From Nonomuraea typhae (GTDB lineage: Bacteria; Actinomycetota; Actinomycetes; Streptosporangiales; Streptosporangiaceae): a stretch of DNA of 64,000 nt. A program made the position numbers and the translations under genes. The DNA is taken from positions 124,001 through 188,000 of the forward strand of contig NZ_VRLV01000014.1 in the NCBI RefSeq assembly GCF_009760925.1, given 5' to 3'. Below are positions 34,175 through 42,793 of this stretch, one piece after another (the first letter of the stretch is position 1; the number at the start of each line of letters is the position of its first letter). The notes under the pieces were generated by a model. It was not told the DNA's origin. It did not search any database and saw only the letters and a list, made by a program, of their open reading frames with translations.

Positions 34175-34190
34175 TCGAACATACGTTCTC
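34175..34190. promoter_or_regulatory. LexA (SOS) box upstream of DUF6504-dnaE2
   Basis: TCGAACATACGTTCTC contains GAAC-N4-GTTC, the core of the actinobacterial LexA box (consensus TCGAAC-N4-GTTCGA). On the coding strand it reads GAGAACGTATGTTCGA. It lies 71-86 bases ahead of the DUF6504 start and directly after the stop codon of the GntR gene. It predicts DNA-damage induction of DUF6504 and dnaE2. Confidence 0.85.
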
Positions 34191-34935
34191 ACGCCCCGAA
34201 GTGCAAGTCGCCGGCCTGCCGTACGAGAGGGTTGGCGCCGATCGAGTTGCGGATGCTGAAGGTCACGCTGCCGGCCCGGTAGCGGTCGTCGGAGCTCTCC
34301 ACCGGGCGGCCTTCCTGGGTGGTGGTGATCCGGCGCTGGCGAAGGAGCGGGCTGCCCCGCCGTACCCCCAGGAGGCGCGCGTCCTGCGCGCCCGCGGCCA
34401 CGGCGTCGATGAGGTGCTCGCCATAGGCGAAGACGAGGCCGGTGGAGTCGTAGAGGGCCTGTGTGATCGAGCCGCAGTCGTGCGCGATGGCCTCGACGGC
34501 GGGGGCGATCCACCCGGCGTAGACGGTGCGCTCGACGAGGACCGGCTCGCCCTCGAGCGTGCGCAGGCGCAGGACCTCCAGGACCTCCTCCGAGCCCAGC
34601 TTGGCCGCCTCCGCGGCGCCCGCGGGCCGGCGGCGCTGGCGCAGCACCTGCCCGCCGAAGGTGTAGCCGTTGGCCTTGGCCCATTGGGCGAAGCTGTGCA
34701 GTTCGGCGAAGCTCTGGCTGCGCGAGTTGCCGAGGACGATGCGGCGCGCCCCCTGGCGGGAGCCGACCAGGCCCTCGGCCACGAGGACGGCCAGCGCCTG
34801 GCGCACGGTGCCGCGGGCGGCGGAATAGCGCGCAGCCAGCTCGGCGTCGGTCGGCAGGGTGGATCCGACGGGGTGTGTTCCGCGAAGGATGTCATCGCGC
34901 AGCTCAGCGGCGATTCGTTCATAGCGCGCGACCAT
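34189..34935 (-). CDS. GntR/HutC-family regulator (UTRA domain)
   Basis: 248 residues. A winged helix at 1-70 (GSTLPTDAELAARYSAARGTVRQALAVLVAEGLV) precedes a UTRA ligand domain (EEVLEVLRLRTLEGEPVLVERTVYAG ... ITTTQEGRPVESSDDRYRAGSVTF). It is divergent from the ABC importer operon at 35048 and is its likely regulator, sensing the imported substrate or a phosphorylated derivative. ATG 34935 follows GGAAGGGTCGAGA. Confidence 0.87.
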   Translation of the reverse strand: MVARYERIAAELRDDILRGTHPVGSTLPTDAELAARYSAARGTVRQALAVLVAEGLVGSRQGARRIVLGNSRSQSFAELHSFAQWAKANGYTFGGQVLRQRRRPAGAAEAAKLGSEEVLEVLRLRTLEGEPVLVERTVYAGWIAPAVEAIAHDCGSITQALYDSTGLVFAYGEHLIDAVAAGAQDARLLGVRRGSPLLRQRRITTTQEGRPVESSDDRYRAGSVTFSIRNSIGANPLVRQAGDLHFGA

Positions 34936-34991
34936 TCTCGACCCTTCCCGTTCACGAAAGAGCAATCTTTATGCGACTTACTGGGACTGGC

Positions 34992-35005
34992 CTTGTTTGT
35001 ACAAG
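34992..35005. promoter_or_regulatory. Probable operator for the GntR regulator
   Basis: CTTGT-TTGT-ACAAG (perfect 5-bp arms), containing the palindrome TTGTACAA, lies in the 112-bp gap between the divergent GntR gene and the ABC importer operon. HutC-type regulators commonly bind GT-N-TA-N-AC-like dyads, so this is the best operator candidate. Confidence 0.5.
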
Positions 35006-35047
35006 TTCCCTTAAGTTCGTTCTACACCCCCCTGATGTGGAGGCGAC

Positions 35048-36199
35048 GTGTTGACTCCCCGAGCCCGCGCTGCTGGCGTTCTCGCAGCCCTTACCGTAGC
35101 CACCGCGGCCTGCGGCGCGGCACCCGGTACACAGACGGCCAAGCCGGAGGGGGGCGGAGCGGACGCCAGGACCGCCGCCTCCGCCGCCGACTTCGGCGGT
35201 TTCGACAAGCTGGTGGAAGCGGCCAAGAAGGAGGGCAACCTCCATGTGATCGCCCTCCCTCCGGATTGGGCCAACTACGGCGAAATCATCAAGTCCTTCG
35301 AAGCAAAATACGGCATCAAGATCGAGAGTGAGGACCCGGACGCCGCCAGCGCGGACGAGATCAACGCCGTCAAGACCCGCAAGGGCCAGGACCGCGCCCC
35401 CGACGTGCTCGACCTCGGCCAGTCCTTCGCGATCAGCGGCGCCAAGGAAGGGCTGTTCGCGCCCTACAAGGTGCAGAGCTTCGACAAGATCCCCGAGGGC
35501 CAGAAGGAGGCGACCGGCCTCTGGACCAACGACTACGGCGGCTACGTCTCCATCGGCTGCGACGCCAAGAAGATCGCCACCTGCCCCACGAGCTTCAAGG
35601 ACCTCCTCAAGTCCGAGTACAAGGGCAAGGTCGCGATGAACGGCAACCCGACCAAGTCGGGCTCGGCCTTCGCCGGCGTCTACGCGGCGGCCATCGCCAA
35701 CGGCGGCTCCTTCGACGACATCGCGCCCGGCCTGGAGTTCTTCAAGAAGCTCAAGGCGGCCGGCAACTACAACCCGGTCGAGACCACGCCCGCCACCATC
35801 GAGAAGGGCGAGACCCAGATCAGCATCGACTGGGACTACAACAACGCCGCCTACGCCCCGCAGATGGCCGCCAAGGGCATCGACTGGAAGGTCAACGTGC
35901 CCAGTGACGGCAAGTACTTCCAGATGTACGCCCAGGCCATCAACAAGGACGCCCCGCACCCGGCGGCCGCCCGCCTGTGGCAGGAGTACCTCTACAGCGC
36001 CGAGGGCCAGAACCTCTACCTCAAGGGCTTCGCCCGCCCGGTCCTCATGCCCACCATGACCGCCGACGGCTCCATCGACAAGACCGCCGCCGAGAAGCTG
36101 CCGCAGGTCGAGGGCACGCCCACGTTCCCCACCCCCGAGCAGGTGGACGCGGCCAAGGCGAAGCTCGCCGAAGGCTGGGACGCCGCCGTCTCCGGATGA
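35048..36199 (+). CDS. ABC importer substrate-binding lipoprotein
   Basis: 383 residues. The lipoprotein signal ends in a TAACG lipobox near residue 20, followed by an Ala/Gly linker and a periplasmic-binding-protein fold of the spermidine/iron/aminoethylphosphonate type: GNLHVIALPPDWANYGEIIK, APDVLDLGQSFA, WTNDYGGYVSIGCD and ISIDWDYNNAAYAPQM. The substrate is not determined. The adjoining HAD phosphatase gene suggests a phosphorylated or phosphonate-type compound (inference). GTG 35048 follows GGAGGCGAC. Its TGA overlaps the first permease start. Confidence 0.87.
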   Translation: MLTPRARAAGVLAALTVATAACGAAPGTQTAKPEGGGADARTAASAADFGGFDKLVEAAKKEGNLHVIALPPDWANYGEIIKSFEAKYGIKIESEDPDAASADEINAVKTRKGQDRAPDVLDLGQSFAISGAKEGLFAPYKVQSFDKIPEGQKEATGLWTNDYGGYVSIGCDAKKIATCPTSFKDLLKSEYKGKVAMNGNPTKSGSAFAGVYAAAIANGGSFDDIAPGLEFFKKLKAAGNYNPVETTPATIEKGETQISIDWDYNNAAYAPQMAAKGIDWKVNVPSDGKYFQMYAQAINKDAPHPAAARLWQEYLYSAEGQNLYLKGFARPVLMPTMTADGSIDKTAAEKLPQVEGTPTFPTPEQVDAAKAKLAEGWDAAVSG

Positions 36200-37017
36200 G
36201 AAGGTCCACGGGCTGGCTCGGCGCGCTGCCGCTGCTCGCCTTCTACGCGTTCGTCTTCGGCGTCCCGGCCGTCGCACTGGTGGCCGGGGCGTTCACCTCG
36301 CAGGGCCGGCCCACGCTGGAGAACTTCCGGCTGAGCCTGCAGGGCGGCAACCTCACCTCGATCGCCGGCAGCATCCAGGTGTCGGCGGTCGTGGCGGTGC
36401 TCGGCGCGGTGCTCGGCACCTTCCTGGCCTACGCCGTGGTCACCTCACGCTCGGCCGGGCTGCGCTCGGCCGTGCTGACCGCCTCGGGCGTGCTGGCCAA
36501 CTTCGGCGGCGTGCCGCTGGCGTTCTTCTGGGTCGCCACGCTCGGCAACTCCGGCGTGGTCACCGGGCTGTTCGGGCTGCCGCCCGGCGTGCTGTTCACG
36601 TTCTGGGGCCTGGTGATCGTCTACCTGTACTTCTCGGTGCCCCTCATGGTGCTGGTCATGGCGCCGGCGCTGGACGGGCTCAAGCCGCAGTGGCGCGAGG
36701 CGGCCGCCAACAACGGCGCCACCACGTGGCACTACTGGCGGTACGTGGCGCTGCCCGTGCTCACCCCCGCCCTGCTCGGCGGGGTGGTGCTGCTGTTCGG
36801 CGCGGCCTTCGCCGCCTACGCCACCGCCGCGGCCATGGGCGCGGGAACCGTCGTCCCGCTGGTCACCTTGAAGATCGCCAACGCGCTCACCAGCGACGTG
36901 CTGATCGGCCAGGAGAACGTCGCGCTCGCGCTCAGCCTCGACATGATCGTCGTGGCCGGGCTGGTCATGGCGGTCTACCTGCCGCTGCAGAGGAGGAGCA
37001 CCCGATGGCTGCAGTGA
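36196..37017 (+). CDS. ABC importer permease 1
   Basis: 273 residues with about six membrane helices. The inner-membrane coupling motif is seen as EAAANNGATTWHYWRYVALPVLTPALL, the EAA loop of type I importers. ATG 36196 overlaps the binding-protein stop as ATGA, and its end overlaps permease 2 by 13 bases. It forms the channel with permease 2. Confidence 0.9.
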   Translation: MRRSTGWLGALPLLAFYAFVFGVPAVALVAGAFTSQGRPTLENFRLSLQGGNLTSIAGSIQVSAVVAVLGAVLGTFLAYAVVTSRSAGLRSAVLTASGVLANFGGVPLAFFWVATLGNSGVVTGLFGLPPGVLFTFWGLVIVYLYFSVPLMVLVMAPALDGLKPQWREAAANNGATTWHYWRYVALPVLTPALLGGVVLLFGAAFAAYATAAAMGAGTVVPLVTLKIANALTSDVLIGQENVALALSLDMIVVAGLVMAVYLPLQRRSTRWLQ

Positions 37018-37856
37018 CCGGCCTGGAAAGGGTGGCCGCCGCCGCGCGGCCGGCCAGGAGGGGACCGTGGCGCGGCCTCGTCTTCCTGCTCGCCGCCCTG
37101 TACTTCCTCGTCCCCCTGGGCGCCTCGCTCTGGTACACGGTCTACAACGAGAACACCGGCTTCTCCCTCGCCCCCTACGCCGAGCTGCTGACGGCCGAGG
37201 GCTTCGTGCGCTCGATGCTGCTCTCGCTCGGCCTGGCCCTGGCCACGATCGTGCTGGTCCTGCTGCTGACGCTGCCGGCGATGCTGGCCGTACGGCTGGC
37301 CGCCCCGCGGCTGCGGCCGGTGATGGAGGTGCTGTGCACGCTGCCCCTCGTCGTGCCGCCGATCACGTTCGTGGTCGGCATGAGCAGGTCGCTGGCGGCC
37401 GGCGGCGAGGTGCTCGCGCCCACCCCGTTCTGGGCCACGCTCATCGCGATCCAGAACCCCGGCTTCCCGATCGTGCTCGTGCTCGCCTACATGGTGCTCG
37501 TGCTCCCGTTCGTCTACCGCTCGCTCGACGCCGGCCTGCGCACCATGGACGTGCGCACGCTCGTCGAGGCGGCCCGCAACCTCGGCGCCTCGTGGCCGCA
37601 CGTGGTGTTCCGCGTCATCGTCCCCAACCTGCGCTCGGCCATCGCCAGCGCCTCGTTCCTCACGCTGGCTCTGGTGCTCGGTGAGTTCACCGTCGCCAGG
37701 CTCCTCGGCTACCAGCCCTTCGCGGTCTGGATCGTCACCATCTCCGGCTCCAGGGGCCAGATGTCGGTGGCGGTCTCGATCCTCAGCCTGCTGCTGATCT
37801 GGCTGCTGCTGCTCGCGGTCTCCAGCGCCTTCGGTAAGGAGAAGAAGAACCCATGA
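37005..37856 (+). CDS. ABC importer permease 2
   Basis: 283 residues, six predicted helices, EAA loop LVEAARNLGASWPHVVFRVIVPNL. ATG 37005 follows a strong AGGAGG inside the end of permease 1. Partner of permease 1 in a heterodimeric channel. Its stop overlaps the ATPase start as ATGA. Confidence 0.9.
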   Translation: MAAVTGLERVAAAARPARRGPWRGLVFLLAALYFLVPLGASLWYTVYNENTGFSLAPYAELLTAEGFVRSMLLSLGLALATIVLVLLLTLPAMLAVRLAAPRLRPVMEVLCTLPLVVPPITFVVGMSRSLAAGGEVLAPTPFWATLIAIQNPGFPIVLVLAYMVLVLPFVYRSLDAGLRTMDVRTLVEAARNLGASWPHVVFRVIVPNLRSAIASASFLTLALVLGEFTVARLLGYQPFAVWIVTISGSRGQMSVAVSILSLLLIWLLLLAVSSAFGKEKKNP

Positions 37857-38929
37857 CGGCTCAGGTGGAGTTCCGCGGCCTGCGCAGGGTCTTCGGCAAG
37901 ACGGTCGCCCTCGACGGGCTGGACCTGACCGTCGCGCCGGGCGAGCTGATCGCCCTGCTCGGCCCGTCGGGCTGCGGCAAGACCACGGCCCTGCGCTGCG
38001 TGGCCGGGTTCGAGCATCCCGACTCCGGCGCCGTACTCGTCGACGGCAAGGACGTCACCGGCCTGCCCGCCAACAAGCGCGACGCCGGGATGGTCTTCCA
38101 GTCGTACTCGCTGTTCCCGAACCTCAACGCCGCCGACAACGTCGCCTTCGGCCTGCGCGTGCGCAAGGTGGCGGCCGCGCGGCGCCGGGAGAAGGCCCGC
38201 GAACTGCTCGAACTGGTCGGCCTGCCCTCCCACGCCGACCGCTACCCGCACCAGCTCTCCGGCGGCCAGCAGCAGCGCGTCGCGCTGGCCCGCGCGCTGG
38301 CGCTGGAGCCGCGCGTGCTCCTGCTCGACGAACCGCTGTCGGCCCTGGACGCGAAGGTCCGGATCAACCTGCGCGAGGAGATCCGCCGCCTGCAGCTCGA
38401 CCTGGGCATCACCACCGTCTTCGTCACCCACGACCAGGAGGAGGCGCTGTCGATCGCCGACCGGGTCGCGGTGCTGCGCGGCGGCAAACTGGAGCAGTGC
38501 GGCTCGCCCGCCGAGGTCTACGACCGGCCCGCCACCCCCTTCGTGGCCGAGTTCGTCGGCACCATGAACCACCTGGCCGGGCAGGTGTCCGGTGATCAGG
38601 TGACGGTGCTCGGCCAGCTCCTGCCCATCGACGGCCCGGCGCCCGCCGACCCCGCCGTCGACGTGCTCGTCCGCCCCGAGGCCGTCCAGGTCAGCCCCGC
38701 CGAGGACGGCAGGGCCGAGATCCTGGCCGCCTCCTTCCGCGGCGCCTCCGTGCGGCTGCGGGTGGCCCTGGAAGGCGGCGAGGTGCTCGCCGACGTGCCG
38801 GGACACGAAGCGGTACGGCTGGCCGCCGGCACCAAGGTGAGCCTGCGCCTGGTCGAACGCCCGGTGCTGGTGGCCGCGCGCACGGTCACCGTCCCCGTCC
38901 CCGTCACGGAAACCGCCGATGCCCTCTGA
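37853..38929 (+). CDS. ABC importer ATPase with TOBE domain
   Basis: 358 residues. Walker A LLGPSGCGKTTALR, Q-loop MVFQSYSLFPNLNA, signature LSGGQQQRVALARAL, Walker B LLLDEPLSALD and the switch His in VFVTHDQEEAL. The C-terminal ~110 residues form a TOBE-like regulatory domain typical of PotA/FbpC/CysA-type importers. Coupled to permease 2 by ATGA; its end overlaps the HAD gene by 11 bases. Confidence 0.92.
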   Translation: MTAQVEFRGLRRVFGKTVALDGLDLTVAPGELIALLGPSGCGKTTALRCVAGFEHPDSGAVLVDGKDVTGLPANKRDAGMVFQSYSLFPNLNAADNVAFGLRVRKVAAARRREKARELLELVGLPSHADRYPHQLSGGQQQRVALARALALEPRVLLLDEPLSALDAKVRINLREEIRRLQLDLGITTVFVTHDQEEALSIADRVAVLRGGKLEQCGSPAEVYDRPATPFVAEFVGTMNHLAGQVSGDQVTVLGQLLPIDGPAPADPAVDVLVRPEAVQVSPAEDGRAEILAASFRGASVRLRVALEGGEVLADVPGHEAVRLAAGTKVSLRLVERPVLVAARTVTVPVPVTETADAL

Positions 38930-39512
38930 TCTCCCCGCCGCCGTCCTGTTCGACATGGACGGCACCCTGGTCGACACCGAAGGTCTGTGGTGGCAGGCCA
39001 CGGCAGCCGTCGCCGAGTCGCTCGGCGGCGCCCTGGGCCCCGAGGACGAACCCCACGTCCTCGGCCGCTCGGTCGAGGACACCGCCGCCCACCTGGCCCC
39101 CGCCGACGCCGGGGCGGTGGCCGCCCGCCTGACCGACGCCTTCGCCGAACGCCTGGCCACGGGCATCGACCTCGTCCCCGGCGCCCTGGACCTGCTCCGC
39201 GCCCTGACCGCCGCCGAGGTGCCGACCGCCCTGGTCACCGCCTCGCCGCGCAACATCGTGGAGCAGGTGCTGCCCAGCCTGGGCGGGCACCGCTTCGACC
39301 TGGTGATCGCGGCCGAGGACACCCGGCGCGGCAAGCCGTACCCCGACCCCTATCTGAAGGCGGCGCGGCTGCTCGGGGTGCGGGCGGAGGAATGCGTGGC
39401 GATCGAGGACAGTCCCACGGGCATCGCGGCGGCCACGGCGGCCGGTTGCCGGGTCGTGGTGGTGGATCCCCGTTCCGGCCTGCCCGAACTCGGTGCCATG
39501 TCGGTAAGCTAA
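38919..39512 (+). CDS. HAD-family phosphatase/phosphomutase in the importer operon
   Basis: 197 residues. HAD motifs: I LFDMDGTLVDTEG, II ALVTASPRN, III/IV KPYPDPYLKAARLLG and AIEDSPTGIAAA. The fold matches beta-phosphoglucomutase/glycerol-phosphatase-like proteins with a helical cap. ATG 38919 lies inside the end of the ATPase gene, so it is translated with the importer. A role in dephosphorylating the imported compound is inference. Confidence 0.87.
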   Translation: MPSDLPAAVLFDMDGTLVDTEGLWWQATAAVAESLGGALGPEDEPHVLGRSVEDTAAHLAPADAGAVAARLTDAFAERLATGIDLVPGALDLLRALTAAEVPTALVTASPRNIVEQVLPSLGGHRFDLVIAAEDTRRGKPYPDPYLKAARLLGVRAEECVAIEDSPTGIAAATAAGCRVVVVDPRSGLPELGAMSVS

Positions 39513-39518
39513 CGCGCC

Positions 39519-41153
39519 GTGAGCGGTGAAACCTCCCACATCGGGCGCTACAAACTGATCAGCGTGCTGGGCCGCGGCGGGATGGGCACGGTTCACCTGG
39601 CCGAAGACCCCTCAGGGCAGCGGGTCGCGGTCAAGGTGATCAATCCCGAGCTCAGCCAGCACGAGCAGTTCCGCATGCGCTTTCGCCGGGAGGCGGACGC
39701 CGCGCAGCGGGTGCGGCGCTTCTGCACGGCCGCGGTGCTGGAGGCGGCGCTCGAGGGCGGGCAGCTGTACGTGGTCACCGAGTACGTGCCCGGGCCGAAT
39801 CTGGAGGAGGCGGTCAAGCAGTCGGGGCCGATGACCGGCTCCAGCCTCGACGCGCTCGCGGTGAGCGTGGCCACCGCGCTGACCGCCATCCACGGCGCCG
39901 GGGTGGTGCACCGGGATCTGAAGCCGTCGAACGTGCTGCTGTCGCCGGTGGGGCCGCGGGTGATCGACTTCGGGATCGCGCGGGCGCTCGACTCGCTGGG
40001 CGGGGTCACCGGCACCGGCGAGCTCATCGGGACGCCCCGGTACATGGCGCCGGAGGTGCTGCGGGGCGATCCCGTCTCGCCGGCGTGCGACGTGTTCTCG
40101 TGGGGGTGCCTGATCGCCTTCGCCGCCGGCGGGCGGCCGCCTTTCGGGGGCGACTCGCTGCCCTCGGCGATCTACTCGGTGCTCAACGCCGAGCCGGACC
40201 TGTCCGTCGTGGAGCCCGGTCTGCGCCCGCTGGTCGCGGCGGCGCTGCAGAAGGACCCGGCCATGCGGCCGACCGCCCAGCAGCTCCTCGACCACCTCGT
40301 GGGCCGGCAGGCGGCGCCCGAGCAGGCGGCGCAGACCGTGCAGGTGGCCTGGCAGCGGGCCACCACGCCGCTGACCGCCGCGCAGCCGGCGCCGGACAGG
40401 CCGCGGGCGCCGGCCCGGGTGAAGCTGATCGCCGGACTGGCCGCGGCGGCCGTCCTGGCGGTGGGCGGCGGCGTGGCGGCGCTGATGCTGTCCGGCGGCG
40501 ATCCGCCGACCGGCATGCCCCGGCTGTACCAGGACGACTTCACCACCTCCGGCGGCTGGGACGGCACCTACGACACCGACGAGGACACCAGCTACGGCCT
40601 GCGCGCCGACGGCACCTACGGCCTGGACGTGGACCAGGACACGGAGCAGCGCTGGGCCGGCGCGCCGGCGCCGTTCACCAACACCACGCCCTCGCCCGCC
40701 CCCACGCCCGAGGCCACGCCGACCCCGCTCATGCCCGAGACCGTGCTGGTCAGCGTGACCGCGCAGGCCCAGCCGCTCACCGGCGGCGGCGAGTACGGCG
40801 TGTACTGCCACAACGCCGTCGAGAAGGACTTCTACGAGTTCGGCCTGGACACCGCGGGCAACGCGCGGATCAGGAAGATCGTCAACGGCTCCGGCGGCAC
40901 GCTCGCCCAGCCGGTCAAGCTCGCCGTCAAGCCGGAGGCCCGGGTCCGGCTGGAGGCGCTGTGCGAGCAGGTGGGCAGCACGGTCCGGCTGACCATGTGG
41001 GTGGACGGCAAGCAGGTGCTGCGGGCCGACGACCCGAACGGCATCAAGACCGGGCATGTGGGGCTGTTCTCCCGGGTGCCGAAGGACGGCCAGGCGGCCA
41101 TGAAGATCGTCTTCGACGACTTCGAGCTGCGCGGGCAACGCTCCGAGACATGA
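39519..41153 (+). CDS. Membrane Ser/Thr protein kinase with extracellular sensor domain
   Basis: 544 residues. The Hanks-type kinase domain spans about 10-265: glycine loop VLGRGGMGTVHLAED, Lys in VAVKVI, catalytic HRDLKPSNVLL, DFGIARAL, and APEVLRGD. A membrane helix near 305-325 (LIAGLAAAAVLAVGGGVAALML) leads to an outside domain of ~220 residues. That domain includes DDFTTSGGWDGTY and a beta-sandwich ending VGLFSRVPKDG, IVFDDFEL, which looks like a concanavalin/LamG-type lectin fold. The start is GTG 39519, six bases after the HAD stop, so it probably shares the importer transcript. It may sense the nutrient or cell-wall state. Confidence 0.87.
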   Translation: MSGETSHIGRYKLISVLGRGGMGTVHLAEDPSGQRVAVKVINPELSQHEQFRMRFRREADAAQRVRRFCTAAVLEAALEGGQLYVVTEYVPGPNLEEAVKQSGPMTGSSLDALAVSVATALTAIHGAGVVHRDLKPSNVLLSPVGPRVIDFGIARALDSLGGVTGTGELIGTPRYMAPEVLRGDPVSPACDVFSWGCLIAFAAGGRPPFGGDSLPSAIYSVLNAEPDLSVVEPGLRPLVAAALQKDPAMRPTAQQLLDHLVGRQAAPEQAAQTVQVAWQRATTPLTAAQPAPDRPRAPARVKLIAGLAAAAVLAVGGGVAALMLSGGDPPTGMPRLYQDDFTTSGGWDGTYDTDEDTSYGLRADGTYGLDVDQDTEQRWAGAPAPFTNTTPSPAPTPEATPTPLMPETVLVSVTAQAQPLTGGGEYGVYCHNAVEKDFYEFGLDTAGNARIRKIVNGSGGTLAQPVKLAVKPEARVRLEALCEQVGSTVRLTMWVDGKQVLRADDPNGIKTGHVGLFSRVPKDGQAAMKIVFDDFELRGQRSET

Positions 41154-41195
41154 CCCGCTGGAAGGAATAGGCGGGCGCGTGGGTTAGACAGGACT

Positions 41196-42143
41196 ATGCG
41201 CGCAGTCGTCATCGCCGCCCAGGGCGGCCCAGAGGTCCTCGAGTACGCCGAGCACCCCGACCCCGTCGCGGGACCCGGCCGGGTGGTCGTGAACGTGGCC
41301 GCCAGCGGCGTCAACTACGTCGACATCTACCATCGTTCGGGCGTCTACGCCGTCCAGCTCCCGAGCCCGATCGGCTCCGAGGGCGCCGGGACCGTCGCCG
41401 CCGTCGGCCCCGGCGTCACCGGCTTCGCCGTCGGCGACGCCGTCGGCTGGGTCAACGTCCTGGGCAGCTACGCCGAGAAGGCCGTCGTCCCGGCCGACCG
41501 GCTCGTGCCGATCCCCGCCGGCGTCTCAGCCGAGCTGGCCGCCGCGGCCCTGCTGCAGGGCCTGACCGCCCACTACCTCGTGCGCTCCACGCACGAGGTC
41601 AAGGAGGGCGACCGGGTGCTGGTGCACGCCGGCGCGGGCGGCATGGGCCTGCTGCTCATCCAGCTGTCCAAGATGTTCGGCGCGACCGTCCACACCACCG
41701 TCTCCACCGAGGAGAAGGCCAAGCTGGCCCGCGCCGCCGGGGCCGACGAGGTGCACTCCTACGAGGACTTCGCACAGGCGCTGAAGGACAGCGTGGACGT
41801 GGTCTACGACGGCGTCGGCGCCACCACCTTCCACGGCGGCCTCACCGCCCTGCGCCCGCGCGGCCTCATGGCCCTGTACGGCGCGGCCAGCGGGCCCGTG
41901 CCGCCCCAGGACCTGCAGATCCTCAACCAGTCGGGGTCGTTGTTCCTGACCCGTCCCTCGCTCGTGCACTACGTGGCCGATCGGGACGAGCTGCTGTGGC
42001 GGGCCCGCGAGATCTTCGGCTGGATCGCCGGCGGGCAGCTGAGGATCGACGTCTCGCACCGGTATCCGCTGGCCGAGGCGCGGCAGGCCCACGAGGACCT
42101 GGCGGCCCGCCGTACCACGGGGAAGTTGCTGCTGATCCCCTGA
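41196..42143 (+). CDS. qor: NADPH:quinone oxidoreductase (zeta-crystallin type)
   Basis: 315 residues of the MDR superfamily without catalytic zinc. It starts MRAVVIAAQGGPEVLEY, with SGVNYVDIYHRSGVY, GSEGAGTVAAVGPGV, the nucleotide-binding VLVHAGAGGMGLLLIQLSKM and a C-terminal HEDLAARRTTGKLLLIP. It reduces quinones with NADPH, one electron at a time in known members. It probably has its own promoter; the mRNA leader is short. Confidence 0.9.
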   Translation: MRAVVIAAQGGPEVLEYAEHPDPVAGPGRVVVNVAASGVNYVDIYHRSGVYAVQLPSPIGSEGAGTVAAVGPGVTGFAVGDAVGWVNVLGSYAEKAVVPADRLVPIPAGVSAELAAAALLQGLTAHYLVRSTHEVKEGDRVLVHAGAGGMGLLLIQLSKMFGATVHTTVSTEEKAKLARAAGADEVHSYEDFAQALKDSVDVVYDGVGATTFHGGLTALRPRGLMALYGAASGPVPPQDLQILNQSGSLFLTRPSLVHYVADRDELLWRAREIFGWIAGGQLRIDVSHRYPLAEARQAHEDLAARRTTGKLLLIP

Positions 42144-42157
42144 CCTCGGCCGGCGCG

Positions 42158-42793
42158 TCATCGGCCGGCGTGCACCGCCAGCTGCACGCCGAACCCGATG
42201 ACCACCACCCCGGTCACCCGGTCCAGCAGGCGGCGCACCCTCGGGGTGCGCAGGAAGCCGCCCATGAGCGTGGCGAAGGCGACCAGGACGCCGCTCCACA
42301 CCACGCCCTCGACCGCGTGCACCCCGGCCAGGGCCAGCCCCATCAGTGCCGGGGCCACGTCGTCGGGCATGAACTGGGGCAGCATCGCCACGTAGAACGC
42401 GCCGACCTTGGGGTTGAGGAGGTTGGTCAGCAGCCCGCGGCGGAAGGCGGCGGTGAAGCTCTGGGCGGCGACGGGTTCCGGGGCCTGCTCGGGCCGGCGA
42501 CGGGCGTCCCAGATCATGCGGGCGCCCATCCAGACCAGGTAGGCGACGCCGGCCCAGCGCAGGATCTCGTAGGCGAGCTGCGAGGCGGCCAGCAGGGCCG
42601 ACAGCCCGGCGGCGGTGGCCAGGCCCCAGGTCAGGGTTCCGGCCTGGATGCCCAGCACCACGCCCCAGGCCGGCCGCCGCCCCGACAGCAGGGAGGTGCG
42701 CAGGATGAGCGCGGTGTCCAGGCCGGGGGTCAGCGTCAGGAGGGCGACGACCGCGGCGAAGGAGACGACGGCGGTGGTGACGTCCATGGTCAT
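42158..42793 (-). CDS. LysE/RhtB-family amino-acid exporter
   Basis: 211 residues with about six membrane helices. The family signatures LTLTPGLDTALILRTSLLSGRR and GLLTNLLNPKVGAFYVAMLPQF are clear. It exports amino acids or derivatives; the substrate is unknown. ATG 42793 overlaps the DinB-protein stop as ATGA, so the two are co-translated. Confidence 0.9.
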   Translation of the reverse strand: MTMDVTTAVVSFAAVVALLTLTPGLDTALILRTSLLSGRRPAWGVVLGIQAGTLTWGLATAAGLSALLAASQLAYEILRWAGVAYLVWMGARMIWDARRRPEQAPEPVAAQSFTAAFRRGLLTNLLNPKVGAFYVAMLPQFMPDDVAPALMGLALAGVHAVEGVVWSGVLVAFATLMGGFLRTPRVRRLLDRVTGVVVIGFGVQLAVHAGR

